Of a stretch of 64,000 nucleotides of DNA, positions 9,156 to 18,139 are shown piece by piece. The stretch comes from Amycolatopsis thermoflava N1165 (GTDB lineage Bacteria > Actinomycetota > Actinomycetes > Mycobacteriales > Pseudonocardiaceae): assembly GCF_000473265.1 (NCBI RefSeq), contig NZ_KI421511.1:1291731-1355730 (forward strand). The letters are read 5' to 3'. The stretch's first letter is position 1, and the number at the start of each line of letters is the position of its first letter. Under the pieces are notes generated by a model, which saw only the letters and a list, made by a program, of their open reading frames with translations, was not told the DNA's origin and made no database searches. Position numbers and translations under genes: made by a program.

Positions 9156-10848
9156 CCGGGACCCAGCCGTTCCCGGTGCGGCGGCGGAACGCGTCCACGG
9201 CGGAGGAGACGGTGGGGTAGAAATGGTCCGGATCCAGCGTGCGGGTCAGCTCGTAGCGGTCGATCTTGCGCCGCACCGGGTCCTTCAGCTCGGCGAGCAC
9301 GAGGTGCGTGCCGAGTGCGTTGAGCTCGTCGTCGAGGTCCCGCAGCATGTCCGCCGCCGTGGTGTCCACATCGGTCACCGGCTCGGCGGCGACGACGATC
9401 CAGTGCGGCGCCGGGTCGCGAGCCGCGAGACGGCGCACCGCCTCCCGGAAGGTCTTGGCGTTGGCGAAGATCAGCGGCGCGTCGAACCGGAAGATGACCA
9501 GGCCGGCGGGCCGCCGCGCGTCCGGGTAGGACCGGACGTCGTGGTAGCCGGGCACCCCGTCGGCCTTGCCCAGTTCCGTCTGGTACGGCAGCCACGCGTG
9601 CCGGAACACGTTGAGGATCGACAGCACCACCGCGACCGCGATGCCGGGCAGCACGCCCAGCAGCGCGACGCCGAGCAGGGCCGCGGCCGACAGGAGGAAC
9701 TCGGTCCGCCGTTGCCGCCAGAGCCGCACGGTGCCCCGGACGTCGGCGAGCGACAACGCCGCGGTGATCACGATCGCGGCGAGCACCGGCTGCGGCAGGT
9801 TCCGGAACAGGCCGGGCGCGACCAGGATCATGACCGTGATCAGGACGGCGCCGACGACGCCGGTCAGCTGGGTGCGCGCGCCGGCCTGCTGGGCGACCGC
9901 GGTGCGGGATCCGCTGGTGCTGACGGGGAACCCCTGGAACAGCCCGGCCGCCAGGTTCGCCACGCCGATGCCCGCCATCTCCCGGTTGCCGTGGACCTCC
10001 TGCCCGGTGCGGGCGGCGAACGCCGACGCCGTGGAGATCGTGTCGGCCAGCGAGACCAGCGCGATGCCCAGCGCCCCGGCGAACAGCGGAGCGAGGTCGG
10101 ACAGGCCGACGTCCGGAATGGACAGCGGCGGGAATCCCTTCGGCAGCACGCCGACCAGGTCCACGCCGCGCGCGGCCAGGTCGAACAGCGGGACCGCGGC
10201 GATCGCCAGCACCACCACGACCAGCACGGCGGGGATCTTGGGCAGCCAGCGTTGCAGCACCAGGATCGCGGCGACGCCGCAGATCCCGACCGCGGCCGCG
10301 GCGCCGTTGACGTCGCCGCCGGATATCCCCCGCACCACGGCGCCGATCTCGGCGACGAGGCCGTCGGCGTCGACGCTGAACCCGCACAGCTTCGGCAGCT
10401 GCCCCACGACGATGGTGAGCGCGAGCCCGTTGAGGTAGCCGATCATCGTCGGCTTGGAGATGAGGTCCGCGATGAACCCCAGCTTGGCCACCGATGCGAC
10501 GATCATGATGGCGGCGACCAGGATCGCGAGCATCGAGGCGAGCGCGACGGCACGCCCGGGGTCGCCGTCGGCCGCGACGAGCGGCAGGATCGTCGCGGCG
10601 ATCATCGGCCCCAGCGAGGAATCCGGCCCCAGCACGAGGATCCGCGACGGCCCGAACACGGCGTACCCGAGCAGGCACAGGATCGACGTGTACAGCCCGG
10701 TGATGGCGGGCAGGCCGGCCAGTTCGGCGTACGCCATGCCCTGCGGCACCAGCAGGGTCGTGAGAACGACACCGGCGACGAGATCCTTCGCCAGCCAGCG
10801 GCGTTCGTACGACCTGATCTGCCGCAGGCCGGGAACCCAGTGGGACAT
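9112..10848 (-). CDS. SulP-family anion transporter with STAS domain
   Basis: 578 aa. The membrane domain begins DLVAGVVLTTLLVPQGMAYA and includes GLYTSILCLLGYAVFGPSR, the SulP signature region. A cytoplasmic STAS domain (roughly residues 440-560, with LVIFRFDAPLIFANAKTF) follows. Family members move sulfate, bicarbonate, dicarboxylates or other anions, so the substrate is not decided by sequence. AAGGATTTCCGTC precedes the ATG. It is divergent from ppk2, with about 110 bases between them. Confidence 0.88.
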   Translation of the reverse strand: MSHWVPGLRQIRSYERRWLAKDLVAGVVLTTLLVPQGMAYAELAGLPAITGLYTSILCLLGYAVFGPSRILVLGPDSSLGPMIAATILPLVAADGDPGRAVALASMLAILVAAIMIVASVAKLGFIADLISKPTMIGYLNGLALTIVVGQLPKLCGFSVDADGLVAEIGAVVRGISGGDVNGAAAAVGICGVAAILVLQRWLPKIPAVLVVVVLAIAAVPLFDLAARGVDLVGVLPKGFPPLSIPDVGLSDLAPLFAGALGIALVSLADTISTASAFAARTGQEVHGNREMAGIGVANLAAGLFQGFPVSTSGSRTAVAQQAGARTQLTGVVGAVLITVMILVAPGLFRNLPQPVLAAIVITAALSLADVRGTVRLWRQRRTEFLLSAAALLGVALLGVLPGIAVAVVLSILNVFRHAWLPYQTELGKADGVPGYHDVRSYPDARRPAGLVIFRFDAPLIFANAKTFREAVRRLAARDPAPHWIVVAAEPVTDVDTTAADMLRDLDDELNALGTHLVLAELKDPVRRKIDRYELTRTLDPDHFYPTVSSAVDAFRRRTGNGWVPVSAGAAEPGSSARS

Positions 10849-10958
10849 GACGGAAATCCTTCCCCGGCCGATGGTAACCGGACACGGGTTCGGCGAACCG
10901 GGGCCTCGGTCCTCACCGGAGGAGACGAAAGACCCTTGACGGAACAGGAGCCACCGAC

Positions 10959-11903
10959 ATGAACGACGTACGGGCCAAGCGGATCGCGAAGTTCATCGAG
11001 CCCTTCCGCGTCGAGCCGGGCTCGAAGGTGAAGCTGGACAGGGACTTCGACCCGGCGTTCAAGGCCGGGGTCACGAAGAAGCGGGAGGGGCGCGAGCTGT
11101 TGCGGACCGGTGTCGAACTGCTGGCCGAGTACCAGCGGAGGCTCGCGGCCCAGGGCACGCACGGTGTCCTGCTGTGCCTGCAGGCTCTCGACGCCGGCGG
11201 CAAGGACGGCACGATCCGGCACGTGATGAGCGGGGTGAACCCGCAGGGCGTGGCGGTGAGCAGCTTCAAGGTGCCGTCCGCGGCCGAACTGGGGCACGAC
11301 TACCTGTGGCGCTACGCCTGCCGTCTGCCCGCGCGCGGCGAGATCGGGATCTTCAACCGCTCGCACTACGAGGAGGTCCTCGTGGTGCGGGTGCACCCGG
11401 AGCACCTGGACCGGCAGCGCCTGCTCGCCAGGTCGCTGGGCAAGGACCTCTGGGCCCGGCGCTACCGCGAGATCAACGACTGGGAGCGGTACCTGAGCGA
11501 CAACGGGTTCGCCGTGGTGAAGCTCTTCCTCAACCTGTCCTGGTCCGAACAACGGGCGCGGTTCCTCAAGCGCATCGACGTGCCCGAGCGGAACTGGAAG
11601 TTCTCCGCGGCCGACATCCGGGAGCGGGCGTACTGGACCGACTACCAGCACGCGTTCTCCGAGATGCTGTCGGCGACGAGCACGACGTGGGCGCCGTGGT
11701 ACGTCGTCCCGGCGGACCGCAAGTGGTTCGCGCGGCTGTGCGCGGGCGCGGTGCTGGCGCACACGCTGATCGAGCTCGACCCCCGGTACCCGCGGGTGAG
11801 CAGCGAAGCCCGCGACCAGCTGCGGGACGCGCGGGCGAAACTCGTGGCCGAAACCGAACCGGCACCGGCACGGCACGGGCGTGCCGCGGCCGGCCGGGCC
11901 TGA
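10959..11903 (+). CDS. ppk2: Polyphosphate kinase 2 family protein
   Basis: 314 aa. Walker A sequence LDAGGKDGTI lies at about residues 76-85, the second conserved region NRSHYEEVLVVRVHP near 132-146, and the lid region FLNLSWSEQRARFLKRIDVP near 190. This is the complete PPK2 fold, which transfers phosphate between polyphosphate and nucleotides (class I-III not decidable by eye). CAGGAG lies upstream of the ATG. The gene is followed 14 bases later by a P-type ATPase in the same direction, so polyphosphate-linked nucleotide supply and ATP-driven ion transport are probably co-expressed. Confidence 0.88.
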   Translation: MNDVRAKRIAKFIEPFRVEPGSKVKLDRDFDPAFKAGVTKKREGRELLRTGVELLAEYQRRLAAQGTHGVLLCLQALDAGGKDGTIRHVMSGVNPQGVAVSSFKVPSAAELGHDYLWRYACRLPARGEIGIFNRSHYEEVLVVRVHPEHLDRQRLLARSLGKDLWARRYREINDWERYLSDNGFAVVKLFLNLSWSEQRARFLKRIDVPERNWKFSAADIRERAYWTDYQHAFSEMLSATSTTWAPWYVVPADRKWFARLCAGAVLAHTLIELDPRYPRVSSEARDQLRDARAKLVAETEPAPARHGRAAAGRA

Positions 11904-11917
11904 ACGGAGGTGGCGAC

Positions 11918-14686
11918 ATGGTGCAGAGCTCCGGCACGCGGGCCGCGCCCGCCGGATCGTGGTACACCCGCACGGCCGAGGACACCACCGCGTTCTTCGG
12001 CGTCGACCCGGACCGCGGCCTGAGCGCCGCGCGCGCGGCGGAGTTGCTGCGCGCGAACGGTCCCAACGCGCTCCCCGAGGAGAAACCCCGCCCGGGTTGG
12101 CTGCGATTCCTCGCGGAGTACCGCAGCTACATGCAGATGATCCTGGTCGCCGCGGCGGCGGTGTCGCTGGCGATCCAGCAGTGGACGACGGCGGTCCTGC
12201 TGGTGGTCCTGACCGTGCTGAACGCGGTCGTCGGGCTGCGGCAGCAGGGCAAGGCCGACAGCGCGATGAACGCGCTCAAGTCGATGATGAAGGCGACGGC
12301 GCGGGTCCGCCGCGACGGACAGGAGGCGGTCGTGCCCGCCGAGGAACTCGTCGTCGGCGACGTCGTGCTGATCACGGCGGGCGACGAGGTGCCCGCGGAC
12401 GGCCGGATCGTGCGGGCCGCCGCGCTGCAGATCGACGAGTCCGCGCTGACGGGGGAGAGCGTGCCGGCGGTGAAGAGCGCGGAGGTGCTCGCCGGTGACC
12501 ACTTGGGACCGGGGGACCAGGCGAACATGGCGTTCATGCACACGCCGGTGACCCACGGCAGCGGGACCGTGGTGGTGACCGCGACCGGCGCGGCCACCGA
12601 GCTGGGCCGGATCTCCGGGATGCTGTCGGCCACCGCGCCGGAGCAGTCGCCGCTGACCAGGGAGCTGAACCGGCTCACGCTGTGGATCGCCGGGGCCGCC
12701 GGGCTGACCATGATCGTGATGTTCGTGCTCGGGCACAACCGGGGGCAGGCGTGGGACGCGTTGTTCGTCAGCGCGGTGTCGCTCGCGATCGCGGCGATCC
12801 CGGAGGCGCTGCCGACGGTGACGCAGACGATCCTGTCGCTCGGTGGTGTGGACCTGGCCAAGCGCAACGCGATCGTCAAGGACCTGCCCTCGGTCGAGAC
12901 CCTGGGCTTCACCTCGGCGATCAACTCGGACAAGACCGGCACGCTCACGATGAACCAGATGACCGCGGTGGAGGTGGTGGACCCCGGCGACCGCTACACC
13001 GTCTCGGGCAGCGGGTACGACCTGGACGGCCGCATCCACCGGGTGGCGGGCGCCGCGGACGGCATCGGCGAGGCCATCCTGCCCTACCTGGTCGCCAGCG
13101 ACGCGCGGCTGGTCGACGGCAAGGTCGTCGGCGATCCCACCGAGGGCGCGCTGCTCGTGCTGGGACACAAGGCGGGGATCGACGTGGCAGGCACCCGGGA
13201 AGCGCTTCCCCGGCTGGCCACGCTGCCCTTCGACCCGGCCTACAAGCTGATGGCGACCTTCCACCGGGCGCGCAACGCGGCAGGCGAACCGGTGGTCCGG
13301 TGCTACGTCAAGGGTGCCGCGCCCGCGGTGCTGTCCCGCGCCGGCAGCGCACTGTCCGCTTCGGGCCCGCTCGCCTGGGACGCGGACCTGTCCGCGAGGG
13401 CGCAGGCGCACCTGGAACGGATGGAGGGCCAGGGCATGCGGGTGATGGCCGCCGCGGCGCGGGACATCGACCCCGCCCGGTTCGACCCGCACGGCGATCT
13501 GCTCGGCCACGTCACCGGCCTGCAGGTGACGAGCCTGGTCGGCATGGTGGACCCGCCGCGGGACACGTCGGCGGAGGCGGTCGCGAGCGCCCGGGCGGCC
13601 CACATCCGGGTGCGCATGGTCACCGGTGACGACGTGATCACCGGCGCCGCGATCGCCGCGCGGCTCGGCATCCCCGGACAGGCCATGCTGGGCGCGGACT
13701 TCGCGGCGCTGCCCGAAGCGGAACGGATGAGCCGCATCGACGACATCGGCGTGCTGGGCCGGGTCGCGCCCGAGCACAAGGTGCTGCTCGCCGAAACCCT
13801 GAAGAAGAAGGGCGACGTGGTGGCGATGACCGGGGACGGGGTCAACGACGCGCCCGCCATCAAGGCCGCGGACATCGGCATCGCGATGGGCAGCGGCACC
13901 GAGGTGGCGAAGAACGCGGGCCGGATGGTGCTCTCCGACGACAACTTCGCCACCATCGTGTTCGCGGTCGAACAGGGCCGCAAGATCTACGACAACCTGA
14001 CCAAGTACATCCGGTTCGTGCTCGTGCTGCTGGTCGTGTTCGTGCTGACCTTCCTCGGCGCGGCGCTGTTCGGCATCGCCGCCGGGGAGCCGTTCAACCC
14101 GGCGCAGGTGCTGTGGATCCACTTCTTCGTCAACGCGGCGTTCGGCTTCGCGCTGGGGTTCGACCGGGAGAGCCCGGGACTGATGAACCGCACGCCACGA
14201 CCGCGGGGCTCGTCGGTGCTCAGCCGTGGCGTGGTGATCACCGTCGGGGTGTCCGGGCTGGTGATCAGCGCGATGCTGCTGGCCGTGCTGCACCTGGGTG
14301 CGGACCGGTTCGACCCGGCGGTGGCCAACTCGATCGCCTTCACCACGTTCGCGTTGTGCCTGATCGTGGCCGGGCTGGAGTGCCGCAACGAGACGGCGTC
14401 GGTGCTGACCACCTCGACGTTCGACAGCAAGCAGCTGAACTGGGCGGTGTTCGCCGAGTTCGTGCTCGCGGTGCTGGTCACGCAGGTGGACGGCTTCCAG
14501 CGGCTGCTGGGCACCACCGAGCTGACGGCGCTGCAGTTCGGCTGGGCGCTGGTGCCGCCGGTGGTGCTGCTGGTGCTGTGGGAGCTGGGCAAGCTGGCGG
14601 CGCGGCGGTGGGCCGCCCAGCCGGCGGCCGGGCGCCGGGACGCCGTGCCCGCCGTGGCCCGCCACCGGGCGCAGCCGAGTTCGTGA
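11918..14686 (+). CDS. Cation-translocating P-type ATPase (P2-like)
   Basis: 922 aa. The actuator domain carries TGES near residue 178, the phosphorylation site SDKTGTLT has its Asp at about 338, and TGDGVNDAP lies near 638-646, so the catalytic cycle residues are present. The transmembrane signature IAAIPEALPTVTQ replaces the usual PEGLP of Ca2+ pumps, and the residue before SDKTG is Asn rather than Cys. An N-terminal cation ATPase domain and a C-terminal six-helix domain (NPAQVLWIHFFVN) place it among P2-type cation pumps, like mycobacterial CtpF. The ion is not certain. GGAGGTGGCGAC precedes the ATG; the gene is paired with ppk2. Confidence 0.88.
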   Translation: MVQSSGTRAAPAGSWYTRTAEDTTAFFGVDPDRGLSAARAAELLRANGPNALPEEKPRPGWLRFLAEYRSYMQMILVAAAAVSLAIQQWTTAVLLVVLTVLNAVVGLRQQGKADSAMNALKSMMKATARVRRDGQEAVVPAEELVVGDVVLITAGDEVPADGRIVRAAALQIDESALTGESVPAVKSAEVLAGDHLGPGDQANMAFMHTPVTHGSGTVVVTATGAATELGRISGMLSATAPEQSPLTRELNRLTLWIAGAAGLTMIVMFVLGHNRGQAWDALFVSAVSLAIAAIPEALPTVTQTILSLGGVDLAKRNAIVKDLPSVETLGFTSAINSDKTGTLTMNQMTAVEVVDPGDRYTVSGSGYDLDGRIHRVAGAADGIGEAILPYLVASDARLVDGKVVGDPTEGALLVLGHKAGIDVAGTREALPRLATLPFDPAYKLMATFHRARNAAGEPVVRCYVKGAAPAVLSRAGSALSASGPLAWDADLSARAQAHLERMEGQGMRVMAAAARDIDPARFDPHGDLLGHVTGLQVTSLVGMVDPPRDTSAEAVASARAAHIRVRMVTGDDVITGAAIAARLGIPGQAMLGADFAALPEAERMSRIDDIGVLGRVAPEHKVLLAETLKKKGDVVAMTGDGVNDAPAIKAADIGIAMGSGTEVAKNAGRMVLSDDNFATIVFAVEQGRKIYDNLTKYIRFVLVLLVVFVLTFLGAALFGIAAGEPFNPAQVLWIHFFVNAAFGFALGFDRESPGLMNRTPRPRGSSVLSRGVVITVGVSGLVISAMLLAVLHLGADRFDPAVANSIAFTTFALCLIVAGLECRNETASVLTTSTFDSKQLNWAVFAEFVLAVLVTQVDGFQRLLGTTELTALQFGWALVPPVVLLVLWELGKLAARRWAAQPAAGRRDAVPAVARHRAQPSS

Positions 14687-14693
14687 GGACCGG

Positions 14694-14729
14694 ACCGGCC
14701 CCGGCGGGCGTCCTCGCGCCGGGGCCGGT
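14694..14729. terminator. Bidirectional hairpin terminator
   Basis: A perfect 13-base-pair GC stem (ACCGGCCCCGGCG at 14694-14706 pairing with 14717-14729) with a 10-base loop lies between the convergent ATPase and luciferase-like genes. No T-tract follows, as is common in high-GC actinobacteria. Confidence 0.7.
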
Positions 14730-14740
14730 TGCCCGGCGGG

Positions 14741-15859
14741 TCAGTTGACGGCCGGGGCCTCGGTCTTGTCCTCGGCGGCCTTGGCCCGCGCGGCGGCGAC
14801 CCGCTCGGCGTGGCTGGGCGGGTTCGCCGGCACGTGCTCGGGGCGCTTGGCCTCCATCTCCTTGCGCAGCACCGGAACGACCTCCTCGGCGAGCAGGTCG
14901 ATCTGCTCCAGCACCGTCTTCAGGGGCAGGCCGGCGTGGTCGATGAGGAACAGCTGGCGCTGGTAGTCGCCGACGTCCTCGCGCATGCTCGCGTACCGGT
15001 CGATCACCTGCTGCGGGCTGCCGACCGTCAGCGGGGTCGTCGCGGTGAAGTCCTCCATCGACGGGCCGTGGCCGTAGACCGGGGCGTTGTCGAAGTAGGG
15101 GCGGAACTCGTTCCACGCGTCCTGCGAGTTCTTGCGCATGAAGACCTGCCCGCCGAGGCCGACGATCGCGGTGTCGGCCGGGCCGTGCCCGTAGTGCTCG
15201 AAGCGCTGGCGGTAGAAGCGCACCATCTGCTTGGTGTGCGACATGGGCCAGAAGATGTTGTTGTGGAAGAAGCCGTCGCCGTAGTAGGCGGCCTGCTCGG
15301 CGATCTCCGGGCTGCGGATCGAGCCGTGCCAGACGAACGGCGGGACGCCGTCGAGCGGGCGCGGGGTGGCGGTGAAGCCGCGCAGGGGGGTGCGGAAGTT
15401 GCCCTCCCAGTCGACCACGTCCTCCTCCCAGAGGCGGCGCAGCAGGGCGTAGTTCTCGATCGCCAGCGGGATGCCCTGGCGGATGTCCTGGCCGAACCAC
15501 GGGTAGACCGGGCCGGTGTTGCCGCGGCCCATCATCAGGTCCATCCGGCCGCCCGAGATGACCTGCAGCATGGCGTAGTCCTCGGCGATCTTCACCGGGT
15601 CGTTGGTGGTGATGAGCGTCGTCGAGGTGGACAGGATGATGTCCTTGGTCACGCCGGCCAGGTAGCCGAGCATGGTGGTGGGCGAGGACGCGACGAACGG
15701 CGGGTTGTGGTGCTCGCCGGTGGCGAAGACGTCGAGCCCGGCCTGGTCGGCGTGCTGGGCGATGGTCAGCATCGACCGCACGCGCTGGGTGTCGTCCGGA
15801 GTTTCGCCGGTCGTCGGATCCGTGGTCACGTCGCTGACGGAGAAGATCCCGAACTGCAT
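14741..15859 (-). CDS. LLM-class flavin-dependent oxidoreductase
   Basis: 372 aa TIM-barrel enzyme of the bacterial-luciferase-like superfamily. It begins MQFGIFSVSDV; ATGEHHNPPFVASSPTTMLG and SGGRMDLMMGRGNTGPVYPW are typical flavin-binding barrel segments. Homologues are FMN- or F420-dependent monooxygenases or reductases of unknown substrate. The C-terminal 30 residues are Ala/Lys/Glu-rich and probably disordered. AGGAGGCTGTC precedes the ATG. It is a single-gene unit, ending near a hairpin terminator and starting beside a repeat tract. Confidence 0.85.
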   Translation of the reverse strand: MQFGIFSVSDVTTDPTTGETPDDTQRVRSMLTIAQHADQAGLDVFATGEHHNPPFVASSPTTMLGYLAGVTKDIILSTSTTLITTNDPVKIAEDYAMLQVISGGRMDLMMGRGNTGPVYPWFGQDIRQGIPLAIENYALLRRLWEEDVVDWEGNFRTPLRGFTATPRPLDGVPPFVWHGSIRSPEIAEQAAYYGDGFFHNNIFWPMSHTKQMVRFYRQRFEHYGHGPADTAIVGLGGQVFMRKNSQDAWNEFRPYFDNAPVYGHGPSMEDFTATTPLTVGSPQQVIDRYASMREDVGDYQRQLFLIDHAGLPLKTVLEQIDLLAEEVVPVLRKEMEAKRPEHVPANPPSHAERVAAARAKAAEDKTEAPAVN

Positions 15860-15981
15860 GACAGCCTCCTGCTGATCTGGTGTTCGGCCGGTAAAACGTC
15901 TCGCGCGGAAGAATATTCCTGGCGAGACTATCAGGAGGGTGCGCCGAAGTCCGGTGACTCATGGCGTCGCTCTGGGGAGGG

Positions 15982-16420
15982 AGGCTCGCCGGTGCGGTTG
16001 TCGGCTGGTCCGGCGTGGGTGGGTGTCCGGGTCTAGGTTGCTTGCGCAGGTGGTGATCACTGCGGCCCGGCGAAGGGTGCCCGTGGCCGGCTGCCGGTGG
16101 GCAGCTCGTGCGGCGGCCAGGGCTCCCTCGCCGGTGTGGTTGGCGCCTGGCCCGGCGTGGGTGCGTGTCCGGGTCTAGGTTGCTCCCCGCAGATGGTGAT
16201 CGCTGCCGCGCGGCGAAGGGTGCCCGTGCCAGCCGCCGGTGGGTAATTCATGCGGCGGCCGGGCCCCTTGGCGGTGCGGTTAGCGGCTGGTCCAGCGCCG
16301 ATGGGCGTCCGGGTCCACGTTGCTCCCGCAGGTCGCGATCACTGCCGCCCGGCGAAGGGGTGCCCGTGGCCGGCTGCCGGTGGGCAGCTCATGCGGCGGC
16401 CGGGCCCCTCGGCGGTGCGG
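15982..16420. repeat. Three degenerate ~141-bp tandem copies of the 3' end of the adjacent PLP-enzyme gene
   Basis: The motif GGTGCGGTT plus following sequence recurs at 15991, 16133, 16273 and 16414, giving periods of 142, 140 and 141 bases. The fourth occurrence spans the real 3' end of the PLP-enzyme gene. Read on the minus strand, the copy at 16262-16401 still encodes CGSNVDPDAHRRWTSR followed by a stop, against CGSNVDPEAYRRWTSR in the gene. The two distal copies are more diverged, and one contains a frameshift. Each unit is about 90 bases of gene 3' end plus about 50 bases of downstream spacer. No independent gene is supported here. Bases 15860-15981 show nothing recognisable. Confidence 0.85.
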
Positions 16421-17374
16421 TTAGCGGCTGGTCCAACGCCGATACGCCTCGGGGTCCACGTTGCTCCCGCAGATGATCGTGACCACGTGCCGCCCGGCGA
16501 AGCGCTCGCGGTCCTCCAGCACCGCGGCCACCCCGAGTGCCGCCGACGGCTCGGCCACCAGGCCGGCGTGGTCGAGCAGCAGCCGCATCCCCGTGGTGAT
16601 CGACTCCTCGCGCACCAGGACCGCGTCGTCGGCCACCTGCAGCAGGTCGTCCAGCACCTCCGGGATCGGGAAGCGCCCGGCGACCCCGTCGGCGATCGTC
16701 TCCGCCGAGTCCGTCGTCACGACCCGCCGCTGCCGCCAGGACAAGGTCATCGCGGGCGCGCCCAGCGGCTGCACGCAGATCACCTCGACCCCGGGCGCGA
16801 GCGACTTCAGCACGTGCCCCACCCCGGTCGCCATCGCCCCGCCGCCCAGGGCGATCAGGACGGCGTCGGCCGACGGCGCCTGCTCCACCAGTTCCAATCC
16901 GATCGTCGCCGCGCCCTCGCACGTTTCGAGGTCCAGGCTGTCCTCCACCAGCCGGATGCCGTCGTGCCGCGCGATGTCCGCCGCCCGCTCCCGCGCCTGC
17001 TCGAAGTCGCCGTCCACCAGCTCCAGCCGCCCACCCAGCGCCCGGATCCGGTCGAGCTTCGCCGCCGGCGCCGACCGCGCGGCCACCACGGTGACGTCGA
17101 GCCCCCGCCGGCCGCCGGACCAGGCCAGCGCCTGCCCGAGGTTGCCCGCGCTCGCGCACACCACCGCACCCGAGCCGAGCCCGTCGGCGATCACCTCGGT
17201 CCCGCGGCCCTTGAAGCAGCGCACCGGGTTGGCCGTTTCGAGCTTGACGCTGACCGCGCACCCGAGGACGGGTTCCAGAGCGTCGCAGCGGTACAGCGGC
17301 GAATCGAGGAACACCGGGTCGATCACCCGGCGGACGGCCCGGATCCGGTCGGTGTCCAGGCGCGTCGTCAGCAC
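16421..17374 (-). CDS. PLP-dependent threonine/serine dehydratase-like (fold type II) enzyme
   Basis: 317 aa. The PLP lysine is in NPVRCFKGRG (K55) and the phosphate-binding glycine loop is GGGAMATG near residue 166; SAGNLGQALA is the substrate Asn loop. This is the tryptophan-synthase-beta fold of threonine dehydratase and related beta-eliminating or replacing enzymes; the exact substrate is unknown. No regulatory ACT domain is present. The start is the GTG at 17374, overlapping the stop of the upstream phosphatase-like gene by 7 bases. The stop is TAA at 16421-16423, and its 3' end is the source of the tandem repeat downstream. It lies at the edge of the pterin-like accessory cluster. Confidence 0.82.
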   Translation of the reverse strand: MLTTRLDTDRIRAVRRVIDPVFLDSPLYRCDALEPVLGCAVSVKLETANPVRCFKGRGTEVIADGLGSGAVVCASAGNLGQALAWSGGRRGLDVTVVAARSAPAAKLDRIRALGGRLELVDGDFEQARERAADIARHDGIRLVEDSLDLETCEGAATIGLELVEQAPSADAVLIALGGGAMATGVGHVLKSLAPGVEVICVQPLGAPAMTLSWRQRRVVTTDSAETIADGVAGRFPIPEVLDDLLQVADDAVLVREESITTGMRLLLDHAGLVAEPSAALGVAAVLEDRERFAGRHVVTIICGSNVDPEAYRRWTSR

Positions 17375-18138
17375 AGCAGTTCCAGAACCACGTCCCGCAG
17401 CCCCGGCGCCAGTGCGATCGTCGACGCCGAGGACACCGTGTGGTCGCTGCCGTCGGCGTCCAGGACCAGCCCGCCGGCCTCCCGGACCAGCAGCACGCCC
17501 GCCATCGTGTCCCACGGCAGGTTCGACAGGATGATCGTCGCGTCGAGCCGGCCGTGCGCGACCCACGCCAGGTCGGCCGCGGCGGTGCCGATCATCCGCA
17601 CCCGCTCCGCCCGCGCGCCCAGCTGCTCCAGCAACGCCAGCCGCAGCCGGTTCTTCGGCCCGGCGTCCGCGCCCACGGCGAAGTCGCCCAGCGACACCAT
17701 CGCCTCGGCCAGCGCCGACGCCCCGGACACCCCGATCCGCGTGTCCCCGGCGAAGGCGCCGTAGTCCTCGACCGCGGTGTAGACCGTGTCCAGGAACGGC
17801 AGGTCGATCGCCGCCACGACGCTGCGCTCGCCGGACACCAGGGCCAGCGAGATCCCGGTGAGCGGGATGCCGCGGGCGAAGTTCGCCGTCCCGTCGACCG
17901 GGTCCAGCACCCACCACAGCGCGCCCCGCTCGCCGCCGTGCTCCTCGCCGACGAGCCCGATGTCCGGCGTCTCCCGCGCGAGGAACTCCCGCACCGCCTC
18001 CTCGACCGCCAGGTCGATGTCGGTCACCAGGTCGCGCTCGCTCTTCGCGGTCACCGACCGCGGCGCGCGGGAGGTGACGATGCGCCGCCCGATCGCGACG
18101 GCCTCCCTGGCTACGGGCAGCAGGCTCAGGTGGTCCAC
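17368..18138 (-). CDS. Inositol monophosphatase-family phosphatase
   Basis: 256 aa. The metal-binding motifs are intact: GEEHGG near residue 64, WVLDPVDGTANF at about 76-87 and WDTMAG near 210. The family dephosphorylates inositol phosphates, histidinol phosphate, PAP or other small phosphate esters. In this context the substrate may be a sugar or nucleotide phosphate of the neighbouring pathway, which is inference. The start is GTG with GGAG upstream, one base after the ribA-like stop, so ribA-like, phosphatase and PLP genes form one operon. Confidence 0.85.
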   Translation of the reverse strand: MDHLSLLPVAREAVAIGRRIVTSRAPRSVTAKSERDLVTDIDLAVEEAVREFLARETPDIGLVGEEHGGERGALWWVLDPVDGTANFARGIPLTGISLALVSGERSVVAAIDLPFLDTVYTAVEDYGAFAGDTRIGVSGASALAEAMVSLGDFAVGADAGPKNRLRLALLEQLGARAERVRMIGTAAADLAWVAHGRLDATIILSNLPWDTMAGVLLVREAGGLVLDADGSDHTVSSASTIALAPGLRDVVLELLC

Positions 18139-18139
18139 G

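Noticed and set aside
12929..12943. Asn in place of Cys before the SDKTGT site of the P-type ATPase
   Set aside because: I recall the same change in CtpF-like actinobacterial pumps; the catalytic Asp, TGES and GDGVND motifs are intact.
1..14686. DosR-type GGGAC/GTCCC boxes for the stress block
   Set aside because: None found by eye in the intergenic regions.
15982..16420. CRISPR-like array
   Set aside because: Units are contiguous tandem copies of about 141 bases with no unique spacers and no cas genes.
15939..16476. Short plus-strand ORFs in the first repeat tract
   Set aside because: They change frame from unit to unit and are antisense to copies of the PLP-enzyme C-terminus.
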